Positions 1 to 11,096 of a stretch of 64,000 bases of DNA are shown here, piece by piece. The DNA is from Siphonodentalium dalli (Eukaryota > Mollusca > Scaphopoda > Gadilida > Siphonodentaliidae). The stretch covers positions 98,949,345 to 99,013,344 of the forward strand of contig CP136061.1 in the NCBI GenBank assembly GCA_032622095.1, written 5' to 3'. The notes beneath the pieces are model-generated. The model was not told the DNA's origin. It saw only the letters and a list, made by a program, of their open reading frames with translations, and did not search any database. How positions within the stretch are numbered: position 1 is the stretch's first letter; each line of letters starts with the position of its first letter. The translations under genes and the position numbers were made by a program.

Positions 1-432
1 CGACGTATTTTATCCCAAAGTGTTAACCAGATGCGAGAATTTAAAACAAAATTGTGAACAAACGCAAACATTTTTGGTAGCGAAATCTTTCACTGCCATA
101 GATCACTACACCTAACGCATGATATTTCAGATAATTAAGCCATACACTGATGTTGCGAAATTAAAACATAATTATAAACGACAAGTATTTTTGCAGTAAT
201 GCTATTTAGTTTGCGAATTGGAATAATTCGCAGAGCAGAATCGTGGGAACTATTTTTTTTGCCGGAAGGGATGCGCGAAGCCGGTGTGTTAACTTTCTTT
301 CCAATAAATTTATCGGCGAAGCCAGTCGCTTATTTTGAAAAACCTCCCTCTCTCCCCGTTTTTTGTTGTTTTTTTTTCGGGAATACACATTCGATTGATG
401 TCTGCGCCCTTTTGGCATACATCTATATGCGG
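1..432. other. A/T-rich sequence with no gene identified
   Basis: I see no recognisable protein, RNA gene or repeat with a partner elsewhere in the window. Short open frames on both strands between about 200 and 447 overlap each other and have low-complexity, frame-shadow character, so I do not call them genes. Confidence 0.4.
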
Positions 433-697
433 TTATATCTCAAATAAGTGTCTCAATTATAGACCATGAGAATAATAACCTACCGAAAAGGATGTAGACA
501 TCCGCTCCAGTGTTGCTAGGAGACAGATCCCCGGTGCTAATGTAGCACGCTCTGATCACTGAGTTGTAAGAGTATCGCCTGCAAAACTCAGTCCCAGCAC
601 ACTTCATTGCACAATGAATTTCAGACCGAATGTGTTCCAGCAACTGATGGCTCCCCCAACAAGAAGGTATCCCGGGAACAGATTCAATGACGAAGAA
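433..697 (-). pseudogene. Degenerate copy of PAN/apple-like exon
   Basis: This minus-strand segment is a near-identical copy of the exon at 3440-3740. It keeps the cysteine-rich core (motifs HCAMKCAGTEFC and RACYISTG) and the same downstream GTAGGT donor-like bases. The signal-peptide part is gone. In its place the frame runs into extra tandem copies of a ~24-bp piece of the exon itself, ending 'gaccgaatgtgttcca', near 613, 698 and 729. The loss of the signal peptide and the internal amplification suggest a decayed duplicate. A PAN/apple fold would normally mediate protein or carbohydrate binding outside the cell; no function is inferred for this copy. Confidence 0.6.
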
Positions 698-1110
698 TTT
701 CAGACCGAATGTGTTCCATTGCACAATGAATTTCAGACCTAATGTGTTCCATAGTGGACACCGTGCATTTTCAGTACAAATTGCTAAAAAGTTGAAATAA
801 CTGAACAAATAATTGGCAAAAGAACAGGATAAGAAAAATGGCGACATTCAAAACTTGTACGCGCCTTTTGAGAGTGGTTTAGATTGACGCTTTCAGCCAG
901 GAACGGCAACTCTACATTGTATTATTGAACCAGTTATGTGTTTATGAAGCTTAGAGAAGATACAGAGAATCAGCTTTCTGGGTTGGTTAACATTTATGAT
1001 GTGCAAAAAGTTATAATATCCAACAATTTTTGTGAAAAATTTACGAAAATGTCAAAAAAATGCAAAAATTGCAGTGATTTTTCAAAAAAGTTTTGTATAC
1101 AGTTGTTTTT
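433..1110. repeat. Segmental duplication, copy 1
   Basis: Two blocks of this segment match 3389-4390 in the same order and orientation: the PAN-like exon (433-697 versus 3389-3648) and a block near 978-1105 matching about 4270-4390. The second block runs almost base for base through 'gtgaaaaatttacgaaaatg' and the A-rich stretch after it. The spacing between blocks differs (about 290 versus 630 bp), so one copy has lost or gained sequence. The short plus-strand frames in both copies are by-products of the A-rich block. Confidence 0.75.
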
Positions 1111-1164
1111 TTTTTTTATAAATATAAGTCTAGCTTTTCAATGAATATACATATATTTTTTTTT

Positions 1165-3352
1165 AGTTGCGAGTTTCAAACCGGTACGTGTACGGGTACG
1201 CGTACGGGTAGCTAACCGTACTGGTACACGTTTTGTAATCGCAAACTGTTTTACGGGTATAATTCATCACATCGACTGGTAATGTATGCAACAAATATAT
1301 ATTATAATATAGATTGTTATTCGCATTCGCTTTATTGGCTGATGTTATACTTACCGTTATTGATTGTTGGAAATTTGTATTTAGATAAGATGGGCGGGCC
1401 TCAGGATAATCAGTTGCTTTCATCAAGGCAGTTGGAAGGGGTTGGTGCTTTTCTTTCACTCATCTTGATAACATTTTCAACAATTGGATTCTACAAGTCA
1501 TAGACCGATCGAGTGTTGACTATAATTCGGTTGGAATTTTCAGACTAAGAAAATAGATTATGATAGCTCAAATTTACAATTACGTTAATTTTTCCAACCA
1601 ATAATCGGTATAAAATGTATTGTTTTAGACCCAGTGTCTAATAATGTCGTGCATGTACTTTCAGTGAGATATAAGACCGAATGTGTCCCTTATGTTAGTT
1701 AGGGAATATTTAGTCATATTAAGTACTCTTTGGTTTGGAATCTCTCAACAGATCGAAGGGTCGGGACAAGGGAATATTTATCACAAGAATTGGGATTTTT
1801 GTCGGGAACTAAACCCGGAGGTAGGTTTGAAAATTTAAACTTGGAAGCATAAAAGGTGTTAAAATGTAGTCTGTTTATTTTAATATATTGAATAAAGAGC
1901 GTTTACTTCACCTATGTGCGAAACACAGAAAACAGCTGAAACTCGTTCTGATTATGCTTATATTGTGTAGAGTATGTATAGGTATTTCGTGTCTTTAGCC
2001 ACCTATATTATCCCCGCTACAATATACACAAGTATTGTGGTTCAAATGCGTCATGTCCGTTCAGATGGTAAATATATATTAAAATGAGAAATCAGTCCCC
2101 ACCTATATACGATAAAGTAACTAAACGGTTGTATTCAAATGTACAATGCATAGATAAATCCACGATATATTGATTCCCTTGTAGAAAGGGTTGACACAGG
2201 GACGTGACGACAGGGCAGTCTCGCCCCAACTTTGGTCAAATGTTCAACTGTTGGAAATGTGATATATCTGACACAACATTTGTTGGAAATTTCACTCCAA
2301 CAATAGATTGAAATTGTTCTCGTAGTTTGATTTTCCAAAAAATTATTACTGGAAGATTTGTAGTTTTTAGACCACCATTTGCATATTTTCCTAGTATTAG
2401 TAAACAAATTGGACTGAATTGGCTATCGGAAACTGTTGGAAAATTTCCAAACTTTGGGGGGGGGGGGGGTGTCAGGTTTCAAAATTTACAACAATTGGAA
2501 AGCTTGATGCCAGTCTGGATGCTAGAATTTAGCAAATTTCATGTTCAGATTTCAAAACATTTTCACACCGGGCCGAACCATGGTCGACCGGTGTGTCCCG
2601 GTCCCTCCCCAGTGGCCAGTCAGAAACTGATAATTAATTTAAGAAAAAACAATTCTGGGCGAATTTGCATGGCGTTAGATTTTTCAGGCTCAGATCTACA
2701 CATTTTCTTGTACTGAATGGTCGACCCAGTGGATTACCCCCTCCCGATTAGTGACAAAAGACTACTGATCCAGACGGTTGTGAGGGACCAGTTGGGAAAA
2801 ATCAGAGCCCAACCAGGGGGGTGCAAATGGAATTACGCGCAAACTTTTGAGTTTGATATGGTTCAAGGGGTGTAGTTAGATATTCGAAGGTGGACACCCC
2901 TCCATACGCGGAGACCATATAGAGTGACGACCCTGCAATTGGTCGAGACTGTGTCAAAAGCACTATCTACTCACTCTATTAACGACAACCTGTCATTAAT
3001 GCGTGAAAAAGATTGTCAGTGAAATGATAGGCCTTCCGTATTTATCTAAGTGCTAGAAGACGCCTCGAGAATTTGAACATAAAACCTGGCTTAAAATGAC
3101 AACTTTATCAATGATGTTTGCTCATGACATCTTGCTATATATAGGTTAACGCATAGCTGACTGGAATTTCATGTAATTCATGAACCTTTGAGTGAGAAAA
3201 TCGTAGTGAAAGGTTACCGGTCAACAGGACACATCTACCCGTTCCAAATCGCTATCGCTTTATGAGCTGCCTTGAAAGTACACAAGCTACCGTGACGATG
3301 TTCACCGATTTACCCGTACCCGTTCCCGTCGGAGGGGTATCGCAAACTCGCT
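1165..3352. mobile_element. Possible non-autonomous element with weak inverted ends
   Basis: The left end (from 1165, TAGTTGCGAGTTTC, then a GTACGGGTACG-rich stretch) resembles the reverse complement of the right end (TACCCGTACCCG, then CGCAAACTCGCTA, ending near 3352). It lies exactly between the two copies of the duplicated PAN-like segment. The interior has no recognisable transposase; it holds a 12-bp G run near 2458 and unassigned sequence. The inverted match is short and imperfect and I see no clear target-site duplication, so a chance arrangement is possible. Confidence 0.3.
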
Positions 3353-3388
3353 AATAAATGCATGACCGTTATCAATGCTGGAACAAGC

Positions 3389-4390
3389 GATATCTCAAAA
3401 TAAGTGTCTCAATTATAGACCATGAGAATAATAACCTACCGACAAGGATGAAGACATCCGCTCCAGTGTTGCTAGGAGACAGATCCCCGGTGCTAATGTA
3501 GCACGCTCTGATCACTGAGTTGTAAGAGTATCGCCTGCAAAACTCAGTCCCAGCACACTTCATTGCACAATGAATTTCAGACCGAATGTGTTCCAGCAAC
3601 TGAAGGCTCCCCCAACAAGAAGGTTTCCCGGGAACAGATTCAATGGCGAAACGCTTCTGAATGAACCCGTTGGACATGGTCACTCCTAAAAGCAAGTACA
3701 CACACGAAACTACATGTACTTGGAACAGTGACATTCTCACAGAACAACAGGTAGAGCTGACTAAGGTACGAAAATGCGCCGAATGTAGCTTGCGCCTCCC
3801 TTTTCAACTGCGCGTGAGCGTGAGCATATAATGATATGAACATTGATCGCAATATAGAGCGTTAGCTCTTGGATTAAGAATGGGCTCAGGTGACTAAATC
3901 AATAATGCCACAGAAACACCGACGGTTAAAAAAGTGGTCCTGATAAATGTCTCATGATGGTGCCTTGACAACTTTTTTCGCGCTTTTTCTCAAACATATT
4001 TACCTTCACACGACATGACATATAGACCGGCCCCCAGATGAGGGTATATTGTCACACGAAAGGGTAGAACTTTTGACGCTATCTCCAATTATCCTTGCCC
4101 CATGGGGGTTTCAACACACTGGGGTATCCAGGGCGGACCAGGTGGAAATAAATTTGTTTTGACCTTTTTGGTGTTTTTGACCTGCAAATTTTAGTATAAT
4201 CAGGAAAACCAATAAAATAAGACAAGACAAATGTTGAATAAAATATACTTGAATATCAGATCTTTATTCTATCTGGGTTGATTAACATTTATGATGTGCA
4301 AAAAGTTATATTATCCAACAATTTTGGTGAAAAATTTACGAAAATGTCAAAAAAATGCAAAAATTGCAGTGCTTTTTCAAAACAGTTTTC
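3389..4390. repeat. Segmental duplication, copy 2
   Basis: Partner of the block at 433-1110. It carries the better-preserved version of the PAN-like exon with its signal peptide, and the A-rich block at about 4270-4390. About 340 bp more separates the two blocks here than in copy 1. Confidence 0.75.
3440..3740 (-). CDS. First exon of secreted PAN/apple-like protein
   Basis: The frame opens with an ATG at 3740 and begins with a typical signal peptide: a short basic start, then the hydrophobic stretch VSCVYLLLGVTM to about residue 22. Residues ~40-85 contain a cysteine pattern (SC, HC, KC, FC, AC; for example HCAMKCAGTEFC then YSYN then ACYIS) like the core of PAN/apple domains in extracellular binding proteins of invertebrates. 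A donor-like GTAGGT follows at plus 3439-3434, so I end the exon at 3440; without splicing the frame would continue to 3372. Later exons are not visible. Its degenerate copy lies at 433-697. The signal peptide is clear, the PAN assignment is moderate, and the gene may itself be inactive. Confidence 0.55.
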
Positions 4391-4469
4391 CAGAAGATTT
4401 CCTATAAAATTTGTTGGTATAAAGCTCTCAGTGGTACATCATACTTTTCAGCATTATATACATGATTAA

Positions 4470-5860
4470 TTAATATCAACTTCACAAGCAATGATATCCA
4501 GCAAGCCGATATATTTCCAAAAACTTAACCCACCCCCCTAAAACTGATTTTCTATTTGAAAATACCTGTCAAGTCAGAATAGCTCGTTTTCATTCCATTT
4601 TGTTAACCAATTCAGAGTCTTATCATATATCATGGAATTAGCATGTATCTGATGAGGTTTATGTTATGGTAGAGTCTTTTTTTGTTTAAATTTTTGATTT
4701 TGTTTTGGGCAAAATGCTAAAATTTTGATTATATTCAAGTGAAAAATTTCTGAAACATTCCCATGACTTTGTCAGTTTTATGGATACATCTGCACAACAT
4801 TCACCACAATAAGCATGAATTCATCCCCAGTATATATCAGACATGAAATGCTATAATCATGTACCAGACCAAAATTAAGAAATAAAGTAAAACTTAACCC
4901 TACCCCAAGATAGTGTTCTCAATGCTTTCAATTTTATGCTATACTAAACTCGAAAGGTCGTTCATACTAGTTAATAGAATTCATATCATAAATTGCAATA
5001 GTATTGCCCACGGATTATGTAATCTCATCTTCACTGTCACTGTCAATTTCATCAAATGTGATGGTATCAGTGAATAGAATTTCTGTGCAACATCTCACGG
5101 GAAGAAGGTTCAAAACAACTCAGGCTGCCTTTCGGCCGTCCATCCATGAAGTGCTACACCGGGAGTGGTTGATTTGGCAACGGTTGCAAGTCTCCACTGT
5201 TTTGCTATCATGTTGGCTCGTTTTGAGTGTAGAATTAAAGATTCCTCACATGGTGGAAGTGCAGAAAGATCAAATACCTTCTGCTGATTCTCGAACTTCT
5301 GCTTGATTCACTTTTCTCGAACGTTGAACATATGAGACACATGCTAACTCCTCGAGTACGATAAGCGTGTCACTGTCAAAAACCCAATTCGTTCCTAAAT
5401 ATGCCATGACTTCCATATATTTTGATCGTCTTTACAGCAAATTCCAGACAAGTTTGTTTCCTTTTTGGAAGGGAATCATTACCCGTGAAGGAATGGAAAC
5501 CAATAAGTGCATTCTTCTGTACATTTGACATCTCGATTTACAAAGGGAATGGGGTACAAATTTTAATAACTTACAATGTCCCCGCTCCCAGATACAATCT
5601 ATAAATGAATTTAACAAGATGACAGAGAATATATACATGATGAAGTTGTCAAATTTTTCGGAAAAGTGTTCTTGATTATAATTTCAGTAAAATTGGTCTG
5701 TATTTGAATAAATTTCTTCTATTACAAGCCATGTTTACCCGATTGCTGAAATACGAACGCAAACAACTAGTTCAAATGTCGCCGGAAAACTACCCTATTT
5801 TCGTGGCATACACAACATCACAGCAATGGTCTATCGTCGACGCTACGGTGAGATGAACAC
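4470..5860. other. Unassigned stretch with weak minus-strand coding look
   Basis: Mostly A/T-rich sequence. On the minus strand from about 5310 to 5005 the translation shows short coding-like pieces, including an acidic end reading FDEIDSDSEDEIT followed by a stop at about 5020. Several frame changes would be needed and no family is recognised, so I do not call a gene. From about 5700 the sequence may already be the 5' untranslated part of the LINE that starts at 5879. Confidence 0.3.
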
Positions 5861-5878
5861 TTCCAATTTACAGTACAA

Positions 5879-6436
5879 ATGATGGTTTGTCACATTGTAT
5901 GTCAGTTTGAGTTGGACAGCATGGATTTGTCACCAAGCTATACCAACTCACCTGCTGACTACAATTTTGACATCTCAAGACAACACTTTGAGAAGAAAAC
6001 AAAAGTCAAGAAAACAAAGAAGCAACGGTTATTTCTCCTTTACCTACCAGCTATGCTAATGTTGTTATCATCAGACTGCGAACAGAATCCTGGTCCTAGG
6101 AAACAAAGTATCCTTGCTTCCTTTGTGGAAAAGCAAACCAAAAGGTATCAGAGAGCGCTGTACTGTGACGATTGTGATAACTGGTATCATGTGCAGTGCA
6201 TGGGAATGTGCACCCCAGTCTACGAAGCATACTCAGTCCCAGACACATCATGGACATGCTATGCTTGTGGTATGCCAAAGTTCGCAACAACGCTCTTCGA
6301 CAGCAGCTCATCACGTACTAGTATCTCTTTAGGCACTGATACAAATCTCAGCTCTACATACAACTTCGCCAAACGACACAGGACCCATATCAATAGTTCA
6401 TCCCCGAAACAGGACCATAGAATAATACCAAAATAA
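5879..6436 (+). pseudogene. CR1-type LINE ORF with 2A-like motif and PHD-type finger
   Basis: This 185-residue frame has a basic linker (KKTKVKKTKKQR, residues ~39-50), a hydrophobic stretch (LFLLYLPAMLMLL) and then DCEQNPGP at residues 66-73, which fits the 2A consensus DxExNPGP. Such motifs are known in APE-type non-LTR retrotransposons, where the ribosome skips the last Gly-Pro bond. Residues ~98-135 form the second half of a PHD-type zinc finger (CDDC..WYH..C, then W.CYACG). The first CxxC pair sits in the +1 frame at about 6108-6165, so two compensating indels have damaged the finger. The frame stops four bases before the endonuclease ATG at 6437. It is the N-terminal part of a CR1-like element, present without its reverse transcriptase. 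Confidence 0.8.
6041..6097 (+). other. 2A-like ribosome-skipping motif (intact consensus)
   Basis: The codons encode a hydrophobic run followed by SSDCEQNPGP. All invariant positions of the DxExNPGP motif are present, with cleavage expected between the final Gly and Pro. The hydrophobic residues before it match known 2A-like sequences of invertebrate non-LTR elements, some of which act as N-terminal signal sequences when skipping fails. The first x is Cys rather than the commoner Val or Ile, so activity is likely but unproven. Confidence 0.75.
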
Positions 6437-7292
6437 ATGAGGGTTCTGCTAGTCAACTTCCCGAGTGTGATGAACAAACGAGCAGAACTAGCCAACCTCC
6501 TCTCTAGCTCGTTGCCTGACATCATAATTGGCACCAAAACTTGGCTGAAACCACACACCACCGACTATGAAATATTTCCAGATGGTTACAGCATAATAGC
6601 CAGGCAGGATAGGAAAGACGGATATGGCGGAGTGAACATTGTCACAAAGATATCAATCCCATGTCATTAATTAGCCACAAAAGAAGAGTGATGTGGAAAT
6701 ATCCGCAATTAAACTGTGTTGCCAGAACAAACAGGAATTGGTTATAGCCAGTATTTACCGACCAACCGACGACGACATAAACTACAACCAGGACTTGTGT
6801 GGTGCCATAGCTGACCTAATGAACTCCAATCAACAGGCTGCTATATGGATTGGTTGAGACACAAACCTGCCAGATATCAACTGGGAGCAGTTGTCTATAA
6901 ATGGAAATATGTACAACAAGAATATCAACAACGAATGCATAAATACTATTGAAAATTGTGGACTCAAACAAGTGGTCACGTTTCCAACCAGGGGCAAGAA
7001 CTTGCTGGACAGATTCTTCACATATAGACCATCACTTACCATCTAATGCAAACCAGTGTCAGTGCTTGGTGATCACGTCATCATATTCGTATCATCAAGA
7101 GTGGCAGCTCCATACCGAAGGCCAGTCAGGAGAAAGATCCACCTGTGGTCTCAGGCAGATATGTCAGAACTGTCATTGGCAGCTAGAATACAAACAGAGC
7201 ATTTCCGAACCCAAATTAAACCCATTGACGACATCTATTTGCAGTGGACGACATTCAAGGATATAATTGTGATAGTCCGATACCAATGGTAG
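6437..7292 (+). pseudogene. CR1-type LINE APE endonuclease domain (broken)
   Basis: The frame from the ATG at 6437 reads as the start of an apurinic-type endonuclease: NKRAELANLLSSSLPDIIIG.KTWL, where canonical elements have ETWL, then GYGGVNI. The catalytic Glu position therefore appears as Lys. After a stop at 6668 the domain continues in other frames: IASIYRPTDDD near 6740, then IWIG-stop-DTNLPDINW near 6845 (an in-frame TGA replaces a Gly of the GDxN motif), then VVTFPTRGKNLLDRFFTYRPS near 6975-7040. The linker beyond (RRPVRRKIHLWSQADMSEL) runs to about 7290. No reverse transcriptase follows. In a live element this enzyme nicks DNA for target-primed reverse transcription. Confidence 0.8.
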
Positions 7293-7299
7293 TTATCTG

Positions 7300-7540
7300 T
7301 TAAACTGTTCACCCCACAATAGATCAAATAACTACATCACGTATTCACAGTAGTTGTCTTCACGGAGGGGGTCCCAGAAAACAAGTGTTAAATTTTATCA
7401 ACAAGAATCAACGGATCTAAACTTGGTCCATCGCGCTCGATTACAGAAACTGAAAGTAGAAAAATTATAGGAATTCTGCCGGCAGTGTCGCAGATAACTG
7501 GTCGCACATGATGACGCCCATTTAAGACCACGTGCCAGAG
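7300..7540 (+). pseudogene. Possible further linker remnant of the CR1-type LINE
   Basis: Translations just beyond the endonuclease contain fragments such as LQKLKVEK that resemble the basic linker before the reverse transcriptase of CR1-type elements, but they are too decayed to align confidently. The block ends where the 58-bp palindromic element at 7541 begins. Confidence 0.3.
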
Positions 7541-7598
7541 CATTCTTTTTTATATCTGAGTCATCCACATGGAGCCTCGCATCATATATAAGAGAATG
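7541..7598. repeat. 58-bp palindromic mini-element
   Basis: The ends CATTCT..TTTATAT and ATATATAAGAGAATG are inverted relative to each other, with a core containing 'cacatggagcctcgca'. The same palindrome family appears three more times at 14967-15025, 15071-15129 and 15556-15614. This copy is isolated, 7.4 kb away, inside LINE remains, so the unit appears to disperse on its own. Confidence 0.6.
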
Positions 7599-7724
7599 CA
7601 CTGGCCTACAAGAACATCTTTGCCAATAAACTAAACATTTCTCAGGTTAATGCACGCACATTTAATACAAGGGCAATGTAGTTTACATCATTTGATGGAT
7701 ATTCTAGTTTTTGAAAACTACCTT

Positions 7725-7895
7725 AACCCTTTCAGTGCCTAGTCCGATTTTTGTAACAACCCATATTTCCTTGATCATTTTTCAAATTTATTGATTATAA
7801 TAATGTGATACATTGATGGAAATAGCTCCTTTCGGTGCCAAGTCCGATTTTGTATCACCCCATATTTCCTTGATCATTTTTTTGTGTGTGAATTG
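7725..7895. repeat. Imperfect tandem duplication (~100-bp unit)
   Basis: The phrase 'aagtccgatttt...cccatatttccttgatcattttt' occurs at about 7740-7780 and again at about 7840-7880, both preceded by 'tttc.gtgcc'. Nothing coding is associated. Confidence 0.65.
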
Positions 7896-7899
7896 AAAT

Positions 7900-9325
7900 T
7901 ATATGTGAATACTATTTGGGCATATTGGGTCTGGGTCATTATATCGACATTTAGGTTTTTTTTTTTTTTTGTGAAATGAAAATGCATTTTCACGGACTCA
8001 TAACTCTGCCAATTGATGTCGCGAAAAGGCAATATTTTGACAACCGCTTCCCCCCGTTACAGTACAGCTTACCACGATCGGACCTCAATTCGCTGAGTCA
8101 TTATCGATGCAATAAAGCTGTCCGTGCCGACATAACAAAAGAAACCACGGAAAATTTCCCCAATGGCAGTCCGAAATGTACTCACATCTCAGGACTCTGT
8201 GGGTGGATTAGCTTGCTTTGAGCTCTACTAGATTCGTAGCGCAAACGCACATATTCGTAAGTCACGAGTCCCGACTTTGGTCATCATGGTGAACCTTGAG
8301 AGAATTTTTCTCAAAATCAATTCCAAATCTAATATATAAGATCGGTTGGAAATGGAGGCAAGTGAACGAGACAAACGGTTTAAACTTCATTTCATCCTGC
8401 CCGACCAACGACTGGCCTTCTGTGTTATTCGTCTGATTGTCATAATGTGACGGAAACGCAAAATAATGTCGGAAATGCAAAAACATCGAAAAGAAGACCC
8501 CCTGGTCCCGAAACCGTCGAACCGACAGTATTTTCTAACAGTGTGGGTACCCATCTTTTTCAAATTTGCGGCTTTAATAAAATTTACACGTGGGTACTCA
8601 TGCAGCTCTTGTGAAATCTCACACCACTATAGAACGTGCTTTAAAAGCGATTGCCTATCCGTCAGTGGGCTGTCGTGTTTAAATGCAGGCCTTGGCTCCC
8701 ACCCACGATAGGCATTCCGGACATTGCTCGGGCTATTTTCTGAATTTCAGCTGAACTAATTACTAGATTTGATATTCTCGGGCATGCTATTCTTTGAATT
8801 TCAGCTGAACTAATTTGTATAACCACAAAGTCTAGGACACGTTACAAAAAGTGGCTGACTAATAACAAAGGGAATTTTTCGATGGTTTGGGGACCCCTAC
8901 CGTATTTAATGTATTGAATACGCAACGAGCTGATGAGATATTTTCTCAATATTAACTGATGTTATGTACAATTGGCAGTGCAATCAAAAGATACACAACG
9001 TATTGATTCGTTCTCGACAGGCTGAGGTACTTTACATAAAGAGCTTTGCTCTTCAGTCCGGAGTCTACTCAAGACTTCAAATATGGCGGTGGTCCTGAAA
9101 ACAGTGAACATTCGTCTTTCTTATTTGTCAGCAACTTTTAGTAAAATATCGTAGGTTGTCGTGAACCAACACATCCCTATGTATTGTGTATTTCTTGGTG
9201 GAATTACCTTTTGTCCACGCCATCAGTTAATTTCGAGGGTATTTGTTCCTTAAATTATGACAAATTCCTGATATTATTGCATTTTGTCAACATATTTTGT
9301 CACAGCACATAGTATGTGCTTACTA
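7900..9325. other. Unassigned sequence with a short tandem duplication
   Basis: No gene recognised. A ~50-bp tandem repeat lies at about 8728-8818, where 'gaatttcagctgaactaatt' is preceded each time by 'ctcgggc'. Short frames at 7976-8221 and 8466-8711 lack any recognisable domain. Confidence 0.35.
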
Positions 9326-9329
9326 AAAC

Positions 9330-10255
9330 ACTTCAAACTGATGTCACTACACCCATTTACACCCAATAAAGTATCATTAAAGCATTATTATCAAAACATT
9401 CAACATCATCGGTTTTGCCCTTCGTAAAACACGACATTTGAACTACGCGAAATTACAAACAGTCATCCATCCCCCCCGAACAAATCTCGATAAGTAAATG
9501 AGGCAATATGGAAACATAATTATTAAAATACCCGCGGCGAGCAAGTTTGAACGTTGTTAGCCACAGCAGAGTACTTAACATCACTTTAATAGTCATACCA
9601 GATGTGTGCCTCCTAACATAACCATCCTTTGTCCACACCTTATTTATATTAATATTGAGAGCATTTTCATTCAGTTTTTGATGAATTCAGCCAATTTTAA
9701 AAGTGCCATGCACACACTTTCGGTAACCATGCCATCCATATACGTTTATGTATATATCGTGATAGTATTGCCGTTTGTCCACCAATCCATTTACTTTTGA
9801 TAGCATATCCCTTCAGCGCACGGTCCGCTAAAAACATGAAACATGAATGTGTCCCCAATGCATAAAAGAATGAATATAAAGTGTGCCTTTTCGTATAATA
9901 TTGCATTTTGTGCACAATGTCATTTAACATTGATTGCACCGCCATTCAGTTTGTGTCTGCTCAACACTTTAAATAGGACATGGGGTCCATATATATATAT
10001 ACAGAATAGACACATCACCTTTCACGTTTCCTATCCGCTTTTGTAAAGTGCCATATTGGCATTCTGGAACAAACTCATCCATACAACTTGCATATTATTT
10101 CCTGATAGTAATGCATGTTGTCTACTTCCTAGTTCAATATTGCGAGTATATATTGCGTCAGTCCGTGTGTGTTCAAGATTTTAAATGGTGTACGGGTCCC
10201 AAAACAATCACAAAAATAGAATCCTTCCATTAGCGTTACTTTACAACGAAACATA
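9330..10255. repeat. Interspersed repeat family A, copy 1
   Basis: This segment matches about 57990-58965 in the same orientation through several blocks: near 9480-9680 versus 58120-58310 (shared 'agcaagttt', 'cagcagagta', 'gcattttcattcagttt') and near 10140-10240 versus 58850-58965 (shared 'gtgttcaagat', 'gcgttactttacaa'). Inside each copy a ~130-150-bp sub-unit recurs, carrying '...atttgtccaccaatccattta...agcatatcccttcagc'. No transposase is seen; it is probably a non-autonomous element with internal tandem units. Confidence 0.65.
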
Positions 10256-10569
10256 ATTCTAGCAGTGCGTTCTCGTCACTGAGGTATTCGTGCTCGAATG
10301 TTCCGTGTCCACGTCCAGTTAAGCACGTACATAACAGGGTTTTCTGTTAATAAAATAGTCTATCTCCGAAAAGGTTGCTTCTGTTAAAAAAATATTCTAT
10401 CTCCGAACATAAAATAGAAAAATTTCCCAAAACCTCACAGTTTTCATTCATTTTTTTGTTAAATAAGAACATAATCTGGTTTCAATTCGTTATACTTCAC
10501 ATGCCCCTAAATAAAATTGAATTGCCGGATATGAGAACCGGTGACCTGACACGAACGACATTACGTTGG

Positions 10570-10960
10570 CGCATTTAAACCACACCAATAGACTCATCGT
10601 ATTATGGCGACGATTATATATATATTTGGTGGAAATCAGCGACAAAATATATTCCTATCGATTTCGGTGACCCTCTCCCTTCTCAATCCTGACTCCAACG
10701 GCAACTATTTGTTATTTTTATACCACGCCATTATATTCCTCATACCATGGTGATAAGTATATAAACATTTGGTGGAGATCGGCGACAAAAAAATAATCAA
10801 TTATGTTGCCCATTTCCCTTTTCTGCGTTCAAAGTATCCGAATAGATCGCTCATTGGTTTCTATTTTTATATAACTGCGCGAGCCACGACTGTGATTGGC
10901 TTATTCCGTAAAATAACGCTGAAGAAAGTAACGACGCACGTGTTGACTGAAAATTAAGGG
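10570..10960 (-). mobile_element. Helitron-family fragment, reverse orientation
   Basis: Read on the minus strand, this block matches the internal unit of the Helitron at 32277-35017. The shared landmarks, read here on plus, are 'tttaaaccac', 'aatagactcat', then 'gattatatatat' and 'tttggtgg.aatc.gcgac'. A second partial unit follows at about 10750-10790. No terminal hairpin or CTAG end is present, so it is a scrap. Confidence 0.55.
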
Positions 10961-11096
10961 GGGTTGGTTACAAACTATTATGATGCTTTTCTCATGGCCA
11001 CATTGACAGCGAATAAAACTGATTTCTTCAGACTTTCAAAGTTCTACCCTATTATCATGATTATGATGTATTGAAATTTGAAGAAAACCTGGTTTT

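Noticed and set aside
5005-5310. Minus-strand protein end with acidic tail as a transposase C-terminus
   Set aside because: At least two frame changes would be required and no specific motif could be matched.
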